A stretch of 64,000 nucleotides of DNA, from the NCBI GenBank assembly GCA_037903475.1, contig JBAJFG010000047.1, forward strand, positions 2,146,001-2,210,000. The letters run 5' to 3'. Position numbers and translations under genes: made by a program. This document shows positions 30,351 through 43,135 of this stretch, piece by piece. The notes below the pieces were generated by a model. The model did not search any database. It saw only the letters and a list, made by a program, of their open reading frames with translations, and was not told the origin of the DNA. Position 1 is the first letter of the stretch; each line of letters opens with the position of its first letter. The DNA is from Ancylostoma caninum. Taxonomy: Eukaryota > Nematoda > Chromadorea > Rhabditida > Ancylostomatidae.

Positions 30351-33300
30351 ATTTTCGTAACACCATCATACCACAAGAAACAACTGACAGTAATTTGAAC
30401 CGGAAAATGCGCTTTCAAGAGGAAATTCGCTACAAAACTATCCTAGTGAGTTATATAATTTTTCGCGGTTCCTAGAAGATAATGTAGGTAGTGAAGGTGA
30501 TGCGTAACTGCTCAGTACTACAGAATGGAAATAAAAATTGCTAATCAAGTCTCCACGTTTTGACCTTCAGAAAATGTTTTTATAAATGCTACGAAGACCA
30601 CTGGAGACCTGGAACAAAAAGAATTTTTTTCGCCTACTGTATCAGGATGTGCATATGTAATATTACTATCAAGCAGTATGCATCTTCTTGTGAGATTTAG
30701 AATATTAGTAGTGAAAAGTACTGAAAGGTATTTTACAAATATTGAAGGGAAAATAAGAAATTCACACACAGTTGTTTTTGAAAAATATTGCACTAACTCG
30801 ACCTGAAATCAGCGCTGTTGCTGGAATGGACAAGCAAGATTGGATATGCTCAGCCCTTAGAATGGCGATTTTTTTCGCCTTACCCGCATGTGGAGATTTT
30901 CGCTTAATTAGCTGATTACGGTAGCTGGCTAAGTCCGCCGTCGACGCGTCGAAAGAAAGTAGAAAAACACGATTATTACACAACAATGGACGGTGCTACT
31001 TCCGACAATTCGTAATGATTACTATTATGCTGACTTGAGTAATTGTTCCATCAACGAACATAAAAGCAAGTTTGCGCCCGCCACGAATATTTCGGTGAAT
31101 AAAAGGGAAATAGAAGTGGTTGCGTTCGACGGGATTTCGCCTGAGGAACTGGGCAGGAACATAGCTCCTTCCCGAATAGTTGGATTTCGAATAGCTCTGG
31201 GAGTTATATTCGAAACTAGTAGCTAAAATCATTAGGCGCAGAGGGAAAACTCTAAAAATCTAGCAATTTCCCACCTTTCGTAGGGTACTCGATCGCTGAT
31301 GGAAATCAAGAAGACGTCTTGTGACGGCAGCACTTCATGGGCACACGAAGATGAAGTGCTAATGAAGGGAGACGGTAGTTAGATTAGATGCGGAAATGGG
31401 GCGTGGCTTCCTGCGCAAGGGGCGTGCTCACGCAAATTCGTCGCAACTTTAACGCTGACACGATTTTGACGCTACAGACGGCTAATTCGTGGCAGATATC
31501 GCTGATTTCACCGATGATGCAAAGAAACGCCATGGCGAGATTATTGAGCAAAAACCAGATAACAGCTTTCTGCAAGTAAAACGTCAACAGCGCCGCCCTG
31601 AGGTGGAATCAGTACTGACCATATTTGTGACAATTGTGACCCGAAAAAGAGTAAAGCTCTTTACTCAATACCAACGTAGATCATATAAAACTATATACAG
31701 GAAACATCATCCCAGCTGCAGCGGCTATAGATAGGCATAAAAAACAAAAAAGTGGTATGTTCTACTTGGCAGAAATCAATCAGTTCAAAATTATTTCATC
31801 GAAAGATGAGCGTGAATAACAACAATAATAATAATATAGAAAAAAAGATGAAACTCATTCATTCATGTCCCGAAGGCATCCTAGCAGTGGTTGAAGTGGT
31901 CTGCCAGCTTCATATATTTGAACTTGCAAGAACGATTTTGAAATACTCCGTTGACATTATTCACTAAGATTGCCATCCTGCTATGCATACAGAGTTGCGA
32001 CGTTTGTCGAAAACTGACAGAATTCTTTGCAAATTTCTTATACCTACACTTATCTGTAGAATTTAAATGGCTCTGAGGTTCGTACTTGAAAAGCAGTTGA
32101 AGAGCGTAATCCTGAAATTAAATTGTCAGCTGTACAGTAGTCACAAGGACAGTAACATCATGTGCAAGTGAAGTTGCTCTGTCGTTGCGGATTCGAAGAA
32201 TAAAATATATGAGGTGGGAGTTGCTCCGCCGTTGCTCATTTCGAGAGTGTAACAGATGAGTTCTAGATGCAGCTGTCAAAAACTCTCAATGGCAGCAATA
32301 TGGATACCTGGCTCTGTTGAGAAACGGACTGCTAGCGGTATCCACAGTCAAAAATTACGTTTTTCACGACATTTGCCCGAGCACACAGAAAACTTATCGA
32401 TTTTTTGTATGAAAATGATTCGCATATGTGTAGAGAACAATTTTTCGTCACTGCTAAACTCATACTTTTTAGATCCGACAATCATGCCGGAAAACGGAAG
32501 CAATGACAGTCATGATTTTGCCTTTCAAACATTCTGGCCCCTAAAACATAATAGTAAAAGCGTATGACTAAAATTTTTGATTTAGAAAGAAAATCTGGAC
32601 GCATGCCAAGCGAGATGCTCGTAGATTGCAAAGAGTGCTCCCAAAAATGTTGAAAGAAGCCACTAGAGAATGCATACAGTACTTTTTTGTGCTTAAATTT
32701 TTGTGTAATATAGGTACGGCGACGACGCAAAGACACTACCCGTAATGGAGATTAGAAGCAGTCCCCTGAGTGGCTTGAGAGAAAAATCTCGAAAAAAAAG
32801 CTATAGTAAAAAAAAACAGGACCTATGATCCATGTAGAGTTCTGCCTCTCTCCTTCTATACTTCAATCATGAACATTTTTCGAGAAAACATAAATAAATA
32901 TGAGCTCAAAAGAGGGGCCCAACCAGCTTTCTTGATCTTCGCACTTCATGCCAAAATAATGTGACCCGATGTTTGCATATTATACTTCTATTATTATCTA
33001 AATTTGTGAAACTTTGAGCAGAAGATTAGAGCAGTAAAGACTCTTCCAATATGCAGCAGCGTGGAGCTGAGAAAGCAAACGAACGAACGCGTCGGGTGAA
33101 ATTAGGCAAGTCGAGCTTTAATCCAATCAACTCTGAATTAGCTAATTGTTAGGAACGCTGGCCAAATCGGCGTTGCGATTCCAGAAATTAGGGAGAGACG
33201 GCGGCTGCCGGGTGGGTGGCAAGGGTGGCACAGAGAGATTGAGAGTGCTAAGATAGCGTGCTTCGGAATGGACAGAAGACTGAAGCACTGGAGTAAATAG

Positions 33301-34455
33301 CAGCGTGTAGAGTTGACAAAAGTACATGAACAGGGGAGTGAAGACAGCAGCGAGGTTTTGATGCTGATGAGGCGCCACTTGATAGTGCGCTCGAACGAAA
33401 ATTGACAAGAAATCCTCCGAAGGGTATGAGAACCAATACAGATTCGTTTTCGAGATACTGAACAGGCTATACGTTCAGGGAAATGTTTTGAGAATTTCGG
33501 TGAAGATTTACGCAAAATCTCCTAAATTAACTTAAGATGGTCCCAATCACCTACACTACTGGCTCTTCAGATGTACTCCCATCTATCCCTGACAAGTGAG
33601 CGGAACAATCTAGTAAGCTTCACTCGTTGTAAGTACACAAGCAATAAAAACGAAACATCAGTGAGAGAAATGTCAGTCAACATGGCTTTACGTAGAATAT
33701 TCAGAAGCAATTCCTCCAGAGGAATCTCTCTATAACTAGCTGATAGAAAATAATCCAAGATAAACAAATCATTTGATCTACTTAACGCCGGTTCCGAACC
33801 TCACTAGTTCATAATAGTGAATTCAGATGTAGAACTCGTAGTGGAGTCGTGTCTTCACGATTAATAATCATTCAACGTTTCATGACTATCAATACTTATT
33901 ATTTGATGCACCTCATAAGGAAAATCAGCATAGAATTACATGTAGAACACAACTGATATTTTACAGCGGACAACAGTACAAAAAGCACTAAAAAGCAGAC
34001 AAAAATCGGCTCTGAGTGGAGAAAAATAAACCAGGAAAGATTCAGGAAGTGCTGTCTGGCCCTAAATTGTCAAAGTTTACCCCATTAATGAGAGTGAGAC
34101 CTATGTTTAAGTCTGGTTCCAGGAACTTATTGTTAACTTAAAGTAACTTATAGCGAGCCATCTCCTACTATAAATGGCCTAGATGTGCAGATCAAAATTA
34201 ACGCCATACAAACCTCGAACGAACTCGTAAAACATGAGTGGCCCAAATTCCCTTGAAAAGAAAGTAAGTTGATCCCGAGAGTCATAGCCCTTTTTCTCAG
34301 CGGAGGGATATCTTCGCAAAGCCAACGGTCCTCACCAAGAGCTTCAAGATGAAATTATTTCGAACCTCTTCAAATTTCTCAGCCATATTTTGTTTGTACG
34401 TGCAGAAAATAACGCTTCAGTACCAAGGTAAAGGTCTTATGTGATTTTTGGAAGC

Positions 34456-34603
34456 ATTCAGGGCTGGGATTCATGAAAAGATAACCCAGGCTAGCAAACC
34501 AACTTTTGTTGTCTGCGTCTCTTAGCACTATGTAGTCAATACGACAACCAATCACTCTAGCCATCGTTGGTTTGGTTGGTTATCGTTTCATGAATCCCAG
34601 CCC
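34456..34603. repeat. fold-back repeat, about 148 bp
   Basis: GGCTGGGATTCATGAAA at the left is mirrored by TTTCATGAATCCCAGCC at the right. Similarity continues inward through the GATAACC and ACCAACC blocks, so the arms are about 38 bp with few mismatches. A MITE-like structure is the simplest reading. I see no clear target-site duplication. Confidence 0.65.
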
Positions 34604-35779
34604 AGATGGGTTACCTTACTCTTCGCACCCAGCGATCCGAACAGGCTAAACATTATCAGCATGGTTTCACTACAGCTTGCTCACAATGATCAGAGTCAGC
34701 TGCAAGTTTGTCTTGAGCATCACTGATGAGGTGAAAAAAGGCTAACTCTTCTTTTGAGGTTAGCGAAATACTGAAGATCAGGTATGAACGGCAGCACATC
34801 AAAATTTATCAGTTGGCTAACTGGTAGCTTCACGGTTCACCACTGATCCACGCTGCTTTCACATCTAATATAGTTCGACTCAGAGCCGAGCACAAATTTT
34901 TCCTGGTACTAATGTGAAAACACTTGTGATTCATTTTATATCATTATGAAAGTCTTTATGAAATTTATTCAGTGAATGTTGAAGGAAAACAAAGTCTGAA
35001 AGAAAGTGGGGAAAAGCAGAAGAGGACACATTCGTCACTATGTGCAGAAGCAGGATAAGCCTGAGTTCCACCGTGTTGAGGGGGATTTTTCAAGCTTACA
35101 ATCCATGTATATAATCCTAGATTATCTGCAGATGCAAATAGCAAAGTCGGTTGGCTTATAAAACCCAAAAACCAAAATATCAGCATAGTTTACCAGCGAG
35201 AAGATAAGATATCCAGTTAAACTAATCCTAAATTCCAATCACAATTTGAGCAATTCCGCGAACCATTCGATAACCAACACCTTTTAATAAGGAAGGAAGT
35301 ATTGTATGATAGAAAAACAAGTCTCTTAAGAAGAGCAATTCTAAGTATGCTAGAAGGAAAGTGTATCTCGTGGTAAAGCCGACATTTCAATACTCACTTA
35401 GAACACTCTATCAAATTATCACTTTGCCAAATTAACACTCTCATAAATTACCAGATTAACGAAACACTCTAACAAATTGCAAATGATTGGAGAAAGTGGT
35501 AAAGAGGACGATATCAGCTTGAAAACCCGGAAAGATGCTTTAGAAGGACACTAGACGCTGCCTCAGAACTACAACAGCGATAATCATTATCAGAATGCAG
35601 CACACTAAACGTACACTCTTAAAACAGCCATTGAAACAGGCACGTGTTGATTCCCCATTTTTGGACCGATCTTGTCATTTGATCCACATTCATTGTTCAT
35701 TATCAATTTGCTCTGTCACACCATATATGAGACACAGCTAAAGTATTGGTAATTATCCTACACAGATGACAATAATTGG

Positions 35780-36262
35780 GCGGATACTGTATAGCAATTA
35801 GTGAGGACGGTTGCGGCATTGGTGGAGATCATCGCCAAGCAACTACACAAGTTGCGGCCACGGTGTTATGTTGTGCTATGGTGCCGCGGCAAAGGAGCAA
35901 CATGACGTTGCACCATGCCGTAGGTGTAGGAGGGCGTCGAGCAGCAACACCGATGGAGTTGCTGACATGTTGTTGCCTTGGAGGTGATGCCGCGCAACGT
36001 CGCCGCTACAGACCACAGTTGAGCAACTACAAAAACTAGAGTTGCTGTCACGGTGTGATCAGGAGTAGCGGCGTGACGTTGCGCAACATCTCAGCTCTGG
36101 ATCGCTGTCATGCAACAATAAAAAGGAGTTGCAGTCATGACGTTGCTTCGGACTTGGTGCTGCGCAACGTCGCCGCTACAGATCGCAGTTGAGCAGCTGC
36201 AAAAATGGAGTTGCTGTCATGGCACTGCGCTGGAGCAGCGGCGTGACGTTGCGCAACGGCAA
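35780..36262. repeat. GTTGC-family array with a 169 bp tandem duplication
   Basis: GCGCAACGTCGCCGCTACAG occurs at 35993 and again at 36162, 169 bp apart, and the following 100 bp also match (GAGTTGCTGTCA, GCGGCGTGACGTTGCGCAAC). The surrounding bases are rich in GTTGC/GCAAC in both orientations. Confidence 0.75.
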
Positions 36263-38263
36263 GCCTTAGTGAAACAAACACTATAGAATTTTGTTGGGAT
36301 TGTATCAAAATCCAATATTTTCCTGGCAGTTTTTGTAAATAAGCGATCTCACACTTATTGAGCAACCAGCCGTATGCCGCTGCTACGCGGCTTTTGGCAG
36401 AAGCTCTACTTCCTTTCTCTCTACAAGGTGGGTATTTGTATGTATTATGCATCTAAAAATTCTTGAATTTCCTCCGTACTGAAGCATACCCGCCTACATG
36501 CGCAAAATACGGCGCATCATCTCAACTTGTGATGCACACGCGCATGGAGTAGCACTTTTCCTGCAACGCATGTAAGAATGATCCTAAAGACATCAAATGT
36601 TCATGAATCTCATGCACATATGGTTTATCAGTTTTAGGGTGGCGCATGTCTACAACGTTTACTCTCCCTCTATATCGTAATCAGCCCAGTGATGATTGAA
36701 CATGTTATTAATGGCTGGATATATTCTAAACGTATATTATATTATGTAATAATTGACCAAACACATGCGTACGAGGATGTATACGTGTGTGTATTGGGAT
36801 ACATGTAGGTGTTCTTGAATGACTACCTACATGGCTGTGTATGTGTGTGTAGATATTTGTATATGAGTATGTGTAACAATTCATACTGCACACATTATGA
36901 GCTCGTTTTGTTATACGTTACCGGCGAGTGCAGAAGGAAACTTGAAATACAGCTTGGTTTTCGTAGAAGGATAATGCCCGAGACGAAAAATATGAACATA
37001 TTCTAAATAAAAATACAGAATCGCTTCAACCGGTGATCATAAGGAGTTTAGCAAGAACATAATTAGCAAAGCTAAATTACTTATCTGTTTCCTTTACAAC
37101 TACATAATTTCTTCCAACCTTTTTTCGTTTCTCACTCACCAAACGACCTTTTTCTTGTCAGCGATGGCAAAGTATCGACGATGGGTGTTATTGATAGGAG
37201 GAGTCACGAATAGGGAATGAAGTTCCATAAGGACGCTGATAGCCAACTTTTATAGTGGATGGATCCCCTCATCCCAAATATGGGCGGAGTCAGGGGATCA
37301 GGGATATCACCACGACTCCCCTGCCAATAATATGTAATGGTTACCATGACTTTTCTTGATAGTAGAATTGATGCTATGTCGCTTTGAGACTGTATAACAA
37401 CCCAGGTCTGCAAAACGCGAATTTTAAAAGAGCTGAACTGCTGGGTAACAGCTCCACAGTCAGACGATATCCTTGTCGTCACACTGCGACTGTAATACTG
37501 TCACGTTATTTATTAGCTGCATTTGCACAACAAGAAAAATAAATCTAGTGCAGCTCTGTGTAAAAGTACCCATTCTAAGGATGTGTTCTTCATTAATTGC
37601 AGTGTAATCCCCATGCATTATTAACGGTACAACTACGGGAAAGACTGTAGAGACTTCGTGGGGAGGGGAAGAAAGTTTGCAAAACAAGTCAGCTGGTTAT
37701 TTAGAGAATACTGAAGTCCTTCAGATGTATGATAGATAATGGAATGTACGAGTGCTGATTTGAGGTGAAATTTTCAGTTAGTGATGCAAGTGTGTTTTAC
37801 CTGATGTTTATTTTTTTTGTCTTTTTTGTAAATATACGTTCTCAATGAGAGAAAAGGACAGGTTAGAAAATGGTGAGGTAAAAGAGAAAATTATGAGTGT
37901 AGTATTATGTATGGTACGTTGAGTAAGGATGAGAGAAAGCATGGATAAAAGACAATAGAAGGCTGAATAGGTTAACACATTGTAGGTTTGAAGGAGTAAC
38001 AATAGATTTTTGTTTCTTAATAGAATTTCTGATTATTTGATGTGACTATGGTATGGCATGGAGTAGTGATAGTATTAATGGCAGTTATCAAAGATAACAT
38101 CAATAAATTTGATCCTTTGCAACATTGAAGAAAAGTAGCAAAAAGAAAAAGAAAAGGCTCAACTTCAGTTTCTACTGCCTCTAATCAGTAAGGATGACAA
38201 GTCCTGCTTTTTCGCTAACTCCACCATCACTATCTTGGAATTCCTTTCTTGGACTCTCAATCC

Positions 38264-38680
38264 CTTATTTATTTATTTATTTATTCGTACATGGCTATAC
38301 CACGCTGATTATGGATACAATATGGAGACTACAAGTACAATGCATAAAAAATTTGAAGAAATTCACTAACTGCCTGGATGGCAGGAATGACTCAATTATG
38401 TTAGTACAAATCAATAAGTAGAATCGTTCAGATACTTGTCTACCTGTCTCTTATGTATATTTATATAGGAGGATTGACTAAGTGAACATGGCAGAGCGAA
38501 CCTCTTACAGAATTAGAGGAATCGAGGCAGTTCTTTGTGAAAAAGCCGGATCGTAAGCTATTTTTTGCTGTGGAAAATTCTATCTTAAAAGGGCTATCTC
38601 TAGTGCAGGAAGGTGATAACCTTAAAATAACTTTGTCAACTGGAAGATGATTCTTGCCGCAGTTGATTTTATAGATCATA
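38264..38680 (-). mobile_element. LINE (non-LTR retrotransposon) 3' end, decayed
   Basis: The minus strand at 38679-38461 encodes YKINCGKNHL... then SPFKIEFSTAKNSLRSGFFT, the pattern of the extreme C-terminus of non-LTR reverse-transcriptase proteins (R-x-x-FF-x-x-R/K). About 175 bp later the same strand has a (AATA)n tail (38286-38264), typical of CR1/RTE-type 3' ends. No catalytic region is present, so it is a 5'-truncated copy. Confidence 0.55.
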
Positions 38681-38999
38681 GCAATATCAAGCTTGCTTAT
38701 CTAGCTCCGCATAAGATGGTAAGCGTGCGATGTAACAATGTTAAAAATAACCTGTATGTGCATTCTTGATGGGAGAGAGAGTGTAGCGATGTGCCATATG
38801 TTTTATTTCAAATGGTCTTCATTTCATCGGAAAATGGAGGAACTGCAGCATTATTACAGCTAACTACTGCGCTATACTATCCTTAAAGTGGCCCTGGCTC
38901 CGAGTAATTTGGAATCGACTTCAATAGCCGTAGCCGAACAGCAATTTGACACTACTTCAGCAGCAGTCCATCTCTCCCGAAGACACGGCACGTAAGCAG

Positions 39000-39370
39000 C
39001 TTACCGTAATATCTATTTGAATTATATCTGCGGATCTAATTACGTCATTAAAGGCGCGGCTACGGTAGTCGTGTGCGTGCGCGCGTGTATGTGAGTGTGT
39101 GCGGGGCAGAGGGGCGACGGGCGCGACGACGAGGCAATTCATTTCTGGGCGTGCAGGGCGCGCGAGGGTGAGGCGCTCACGAATTCGTTGGCGAATTATC
39201 ATAACTTGCGCGCAGCGCGCGACAAATTGCATAAACGACGGGCCGAGTAATGATGAAAACATGAAATGGAATAGAAATCTCATTAGGCCCACGGGTTCGC
39301 CGCAAAGGCTCATCAGCCTACAGCGCTCAGCGCCTTTGGCACAAGAACACGACTATCGCGCTCGGCAACT
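39000..39370. promoter_or_regulatory. GC-rich block with homeodomain-like sites, possible regulatory element
   Basis: The sequence changes abruptly to GC-rich with GCGCGC, GTGTGTGCG and CTAATTACGTCATTAAAGG. The last contains TAATTA and TGACGTCA-like cores. ORFs overlap on both strands (118 and 116 codons), as expected of composition rather than coding. Confidence 0.25.
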
Positions 39371-40283
39371 CGTTGAGATGTTCGTGTGCGGATGGCTGAG
39401 TGCCTATGAAAAAATGCCAAATTGGGAGTTTTCCAAACAAGATCCATGAAAAGATCATCCTAGGATGGAGGAGTAGAGGGTATGGTGAAACCTAACCCCA
39501 CATTTAGCAAGTAACGCAGATTAGAAACCTACAGCTTCATTCCCACTGGAAAAATATAAGAACCTAGCAAGAATCGTCCAGCACCACAGGGAACATATGT
39601 TAGAAACTAACCGAACCCACCATCTCACAATCTCCTAACCCAGTTCCGAAAATTCTCGTGCGAAAAAAAAAACGCATCATGCGTAATTTGCAGTTTGGCC
39701 ACGCCCACCCCGACGATTAACTCATTGAAATATACAGCGTTACATGATAGAATTACTAAATTGATTCATTTTTTCGACGAATTTGATATCATCGTTGATT
39801 TTTTAAGTGAAAAATCTTAAATCAAGACCGCTACAAATTGATGAAATGAAATCTCCGCGGCTAGAGGCACCGAAAAAAAGAACAAGCTGAAATTCCTCAT
39901 TACCTAGTTTTTTTTTTCTGAAAAAAAAAATGTTTTTGGGAAGATAATGAAGCCGGTTGAGTTAATGGAGCAACATCATCTGGTTATAAGTCATGGAATA
40001 AGAATTATTTCTGTATAAATTACCTACTTCCAATCGCACTCTTCTTTCCTACCTGATCATCAGAAATATTTTGCTGGTTTCTTCATTTCCCAATCATTGT
40101 TGGATTTTATGGCTTGGAGCAGATTTTGGTGTCCAGAAGATCTGAAGCAGATGATAATCATGCCACCAGGTCTTATGTCATAGGATTTGCAACGTAGTTC
40201 TGCTGATATTACTCCCCCAGACATACACATTTTTGAATCCACTCTCTTTGTTCACTTTCTCCTTCTTAATTAGCTAACCAGAC

Positions 40284-40307
40284 AATTAATTAGTTAACTA
40301 ATTAATT
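40284..40307. promoter_or_regulatory. 24 bp perfect TAATTA palindrome
   Basis: The 24 bp is its own reverse complement and is built of AATTAATTAG and CTAATTAATT around GTTAAC. Two more TTAATTAG/ATAATTAG cores flank it within 40 bp. This matches the core bound by homeodomain proteins; the regulatory role is inferred. Confidence 0.4.
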
Positions 40308-42102
40308 AGCTGATTGGATAATTAGCAAAAAGAGAGGCTGAGGCACTGCTCCTGCTGCTAAAGAAAATGAGGATGAAGGATTTCCTTGTATAGCTTTCAA
40401 TATGGAGCTCTCTTGCTTCCCAGAAAATGTGGCGCTCCTAAGTTCAGGTGTTCGTCCGGGGACAGCACGCTCGCTTGCACCTCATCGACGACGAGAGCAA
40501 TCATCGCTTCGCCGTTGCTGCGCGCGTTTTTTGGCGGCGACAACTACCGGCTGAATGCCTCTGGAGGGTGTTAATCAATTAGAGAGTGGGGTATGAATTG
40601 TGGTTTCCGCCTAAATTGGCCGATTGCCTAATATGGCGCCGTTCATGCGCAAATGAACAAGTTGGTAGTTGGCAATGGGAGGAGGCGAAAATGTCACCAC
40701 CAGGGGACATATAACGAACGCTACTGACGCCATTGCAGGGAATCAAGGCAGAGTTCTTCGAAAACTCCGGGCTTTGCTAAAATGAGATGAATCTTCAAAA
40801 AATGATATCGCTGAGAGCGAGCTTGGGCCAAGGAATATGAGCAGAACGATAGAGAATCTTGCAACACACAAAAATCTGTTACAATGCTTTGGAATAACAA
40901 TGCCCCTGCTTACTTACTAAGCTAATTGCCAAGCGTAAGTGGACAGAAGCTAGGCAGAAGGGAATCTTTTGAGATAAGTAGGTGCGCAAACGGTGGAACC
41001 GACATAACTGTTTAGAATGGGGAATAGCCGTCTGAGTTGTTGCATGTAGCAGTAAACAGACTACATAGAGAGCTGTACAGAGGTTGCATTACCATCTACT
41101 ACCACTGCATGAAGGTGTCGTACCTCCCCACAGCTTCTCCCCAATGGACTGTGATAGCTCTTGAAAACAGTGCGTACCAAGAATTCGATTCTTAGATTTT
41201 AATATCAGAAAATTCTTGAGGCGACGTTAATAACAGCGGTATAAATATTTCCTGACCAGAAAACCGGGAAACCTCCTTTAAACCCCTCCTCTTCATGAAG
41301 TCGAAGTATAGCACACTGCAACTCCGCAACTCCTTAGAGTTGCTGTTAGATGGAGTTGCGTAGTTGCGGCTTTTAGAATGGTTAGAAGGTGCGGCACTCC
41401 GCAACTGCGTGTGCGGTGCCTACTACCAGTACACTCAATACATTGGTATTCGAACGAATATTCGAATAATTCGGAAAGTTAAAATATGCGATTATTTGAA
41501 TATTCGATTTATTCGAGCATCCGCGATTCGAATAACCGGTTCGATGATAAAATTGCCATGAGTCATGGATCACATATTATTATTTACCCTCAGCAACTCA
41601 CTGAATGCGAACGACGAGCATGCGTTATTATTTTTCAGTGATTGCTCAATGAAAAAATTGAACACTACTGACAAGACCCGTGGAAAAGACGGCCTGATTC
41701 GTTTCAGATCACATAACAGAGGCTTTTCACATGCAAACTTTTGATCCCGTCCCACCTCCTGATTTACGTGCGGCTGAATTCAAAAGATTACAAATCAAAA
41801 AGTTTACACCAATTTAGGTGGAGGTATGCGAGTTTGAAAGAAATGGGCGGTCATCGAGCTCCGTAGAAAACAAAACTAAACGTTATTAGATTTGTCTTCT
41901 ACGGAGGTTGGAAACATGAATGAAGTTGATTTTTTGCTTAAGACACAGTAGAAAGATACGGTGGGGGTGCGATGTGCGCAATTCGACTTGGTTACAAATA
42001 ATTCCTTCCACAGGAAGCTCGATGAATCACTACTATAATAGCGTGAGGAACAGAGTAAAAGAATGTAATTGCTGCTTACGTTCGTACCTACAATCATATT
42101 TA

Positions 42103-42371
42103 TGTGGCAGACGCAGAAAGCGGGCGGGTTGGGGGAAGGGGTGGTAGGAGAAAATTGAGGTCTCCGCCACTTCGGCGACCCCGGCGGAGAAAAAATTCGA
42201 GAACATCAGTTATAATACTAAATACTCATAAATAATTGAAGACATGAACAATAGAAAATAAACTGATGCAAAGTTTTCATTTATTTTGCGAAAGGAAGTA
42301 ATGTGATTCCAAAAATTCGGTGACCCATCCTCGGGTAAGAGGGGGGGGGCGTCCCCTTGCATTCGCCACTG
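42103..42371. mobile_element. short element with GTGGC(G/A)GACGCAG / CGAATGCAAGG termini
   Basis: The left end GTGGCAGACGCAGAAAG and the right end GCATTCGCCACT are imperfect inverted copies (right end reversed: AGTGGCGAATGCAAGG). The internal GTCTCCGCCA block matches 13416-13600. It looks like a hAT-type or other short DNA element; no transposase is present. Confidence 0.4.
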
Positions 42372-42803
42372 GTCCATTGCTATCCGATTATCACCACTCT
42401 GAAGCGGTTCTTAGAGATTCTCTGTCACTTTATTTACACCGCCTTACTTTCTCGTCTTACTTCACGACCCGAGAGAAGTGATCGTAGTGGCGCGAGAAGC
42501 ACGACGAATTATTAAAAAATAAAGATCACTGCCCATCAGACTGTTGCAGGCAACGTCCTGGAAGACGAGTCGAAAAGCACCCTGAAACATTCCGTGAATA
42601 GCTCGTCAAGGAAACCAAGAATCTGTTCATAGTTCAGACACGTAAATGAGATGGGACTTCGCTTTTAACGTACACCACCGGAAGTATCAGTTTGGGAACG
42701 TGCATTTCTATTTCTTTGCAAATGAAATGACTGATTTATCCATTTTCTGTGGATTAATACATCGCAAAACCTCTTCAGAAGCAATAGCATTCATTTATTC
42801 GAG

Positions 42804-42929
42804 TAATTCGAAAGGTCGAAATATTCGATTATTCGAATATTCGAATAATTCGAGATGTTAAAATGTTCGATTATTCGAATATTCGAATAATTCGAAAGAT
42901 CGAAATATTCTATTACGAATATTCGAAAG
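42804..42929. repeat. 42 bp tandem repeat, 3 copies, TTCGAATATTCGAA
   Basis: The units start with TAATTCGA at exact 42 bp spacing and carry GATTATTCGAATATTCGAA, itself palindromic. Confidence 0.85.
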
Positions 42930-42964
42930 AGAAAATTCGAATACCAATGTATAGTACACCCACG

Positions 42965-43135
42965 GGGGTGTTGTAGGTGCTGGAAGGTGTTGCTAGGTGT
43001 TGCAGCACCTACAACCACAAGTGATGTCGCAGCATGTAGCAGCACTTACCACCACAATGTGGCACATCACCTAGCAAAGTCCATCACAACTATGCAAGCG
43101 AACGATGCTGCAACACCTAGCAGCACTTGAGTTAG
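42965..43135. repeat. GTGTTGC/AGCACCTAC repeat cluster
   Basis: There are many copies of GTTGNAGGTGC and GCAGCACCTAC, direct and inverted, within 170 bp. Confidence 0.55.

Larger units (their letters stand above)
26344..38260. other. gene-poor segment upstream of exon 1
   Basis: I find no supported gene. It could be the 5' intergenic region or a long 5' intron of the zfh-2-like gene. It contains a LINE-like AATA tail (27045-27062), GTTGC clusters (27290-27500, 30195-30350, 32165-32245, 35780-36262), a GC-moderate block with homeodomain-like and ATGCAAA motifs (28040-28140), one candidate exon (28880-29020), and a fold-back repeat (34456-34603). Confidence 0.5.
41429..42959. mobile_element. 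TTCGAA satellite fold-back element, about 1.53 kb
   Basis: GTACACTCAATACATTGG at 41429 is the reverse complement of sequence ending at 42959 (ACCAATGTATAGTACAC), and both are followed inward by TTCGAA-rich DNA. The right arm has a 42 bp unit three times (starts 42804, 42846, 42888); the left has one copy near 41467. The middle contains a separate GTGGCAG...CGCCAC repeat (42103-42371). Confidence 0.6.

Noticed and set aside
33138..33515. Three overlapping 60-125 codon frames on the minus strand
   Set aside because: The segment is CT-rich on the minus strand, which depletes stops in all frames at once. No family similarity or splice pattern.
40040..40260. Possible mariner transposase scrap (DYHLLQ-like)
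   Set aside because: Only a few residues agree, in a shifted frame, with no TIRs found. Too weak to annotate.
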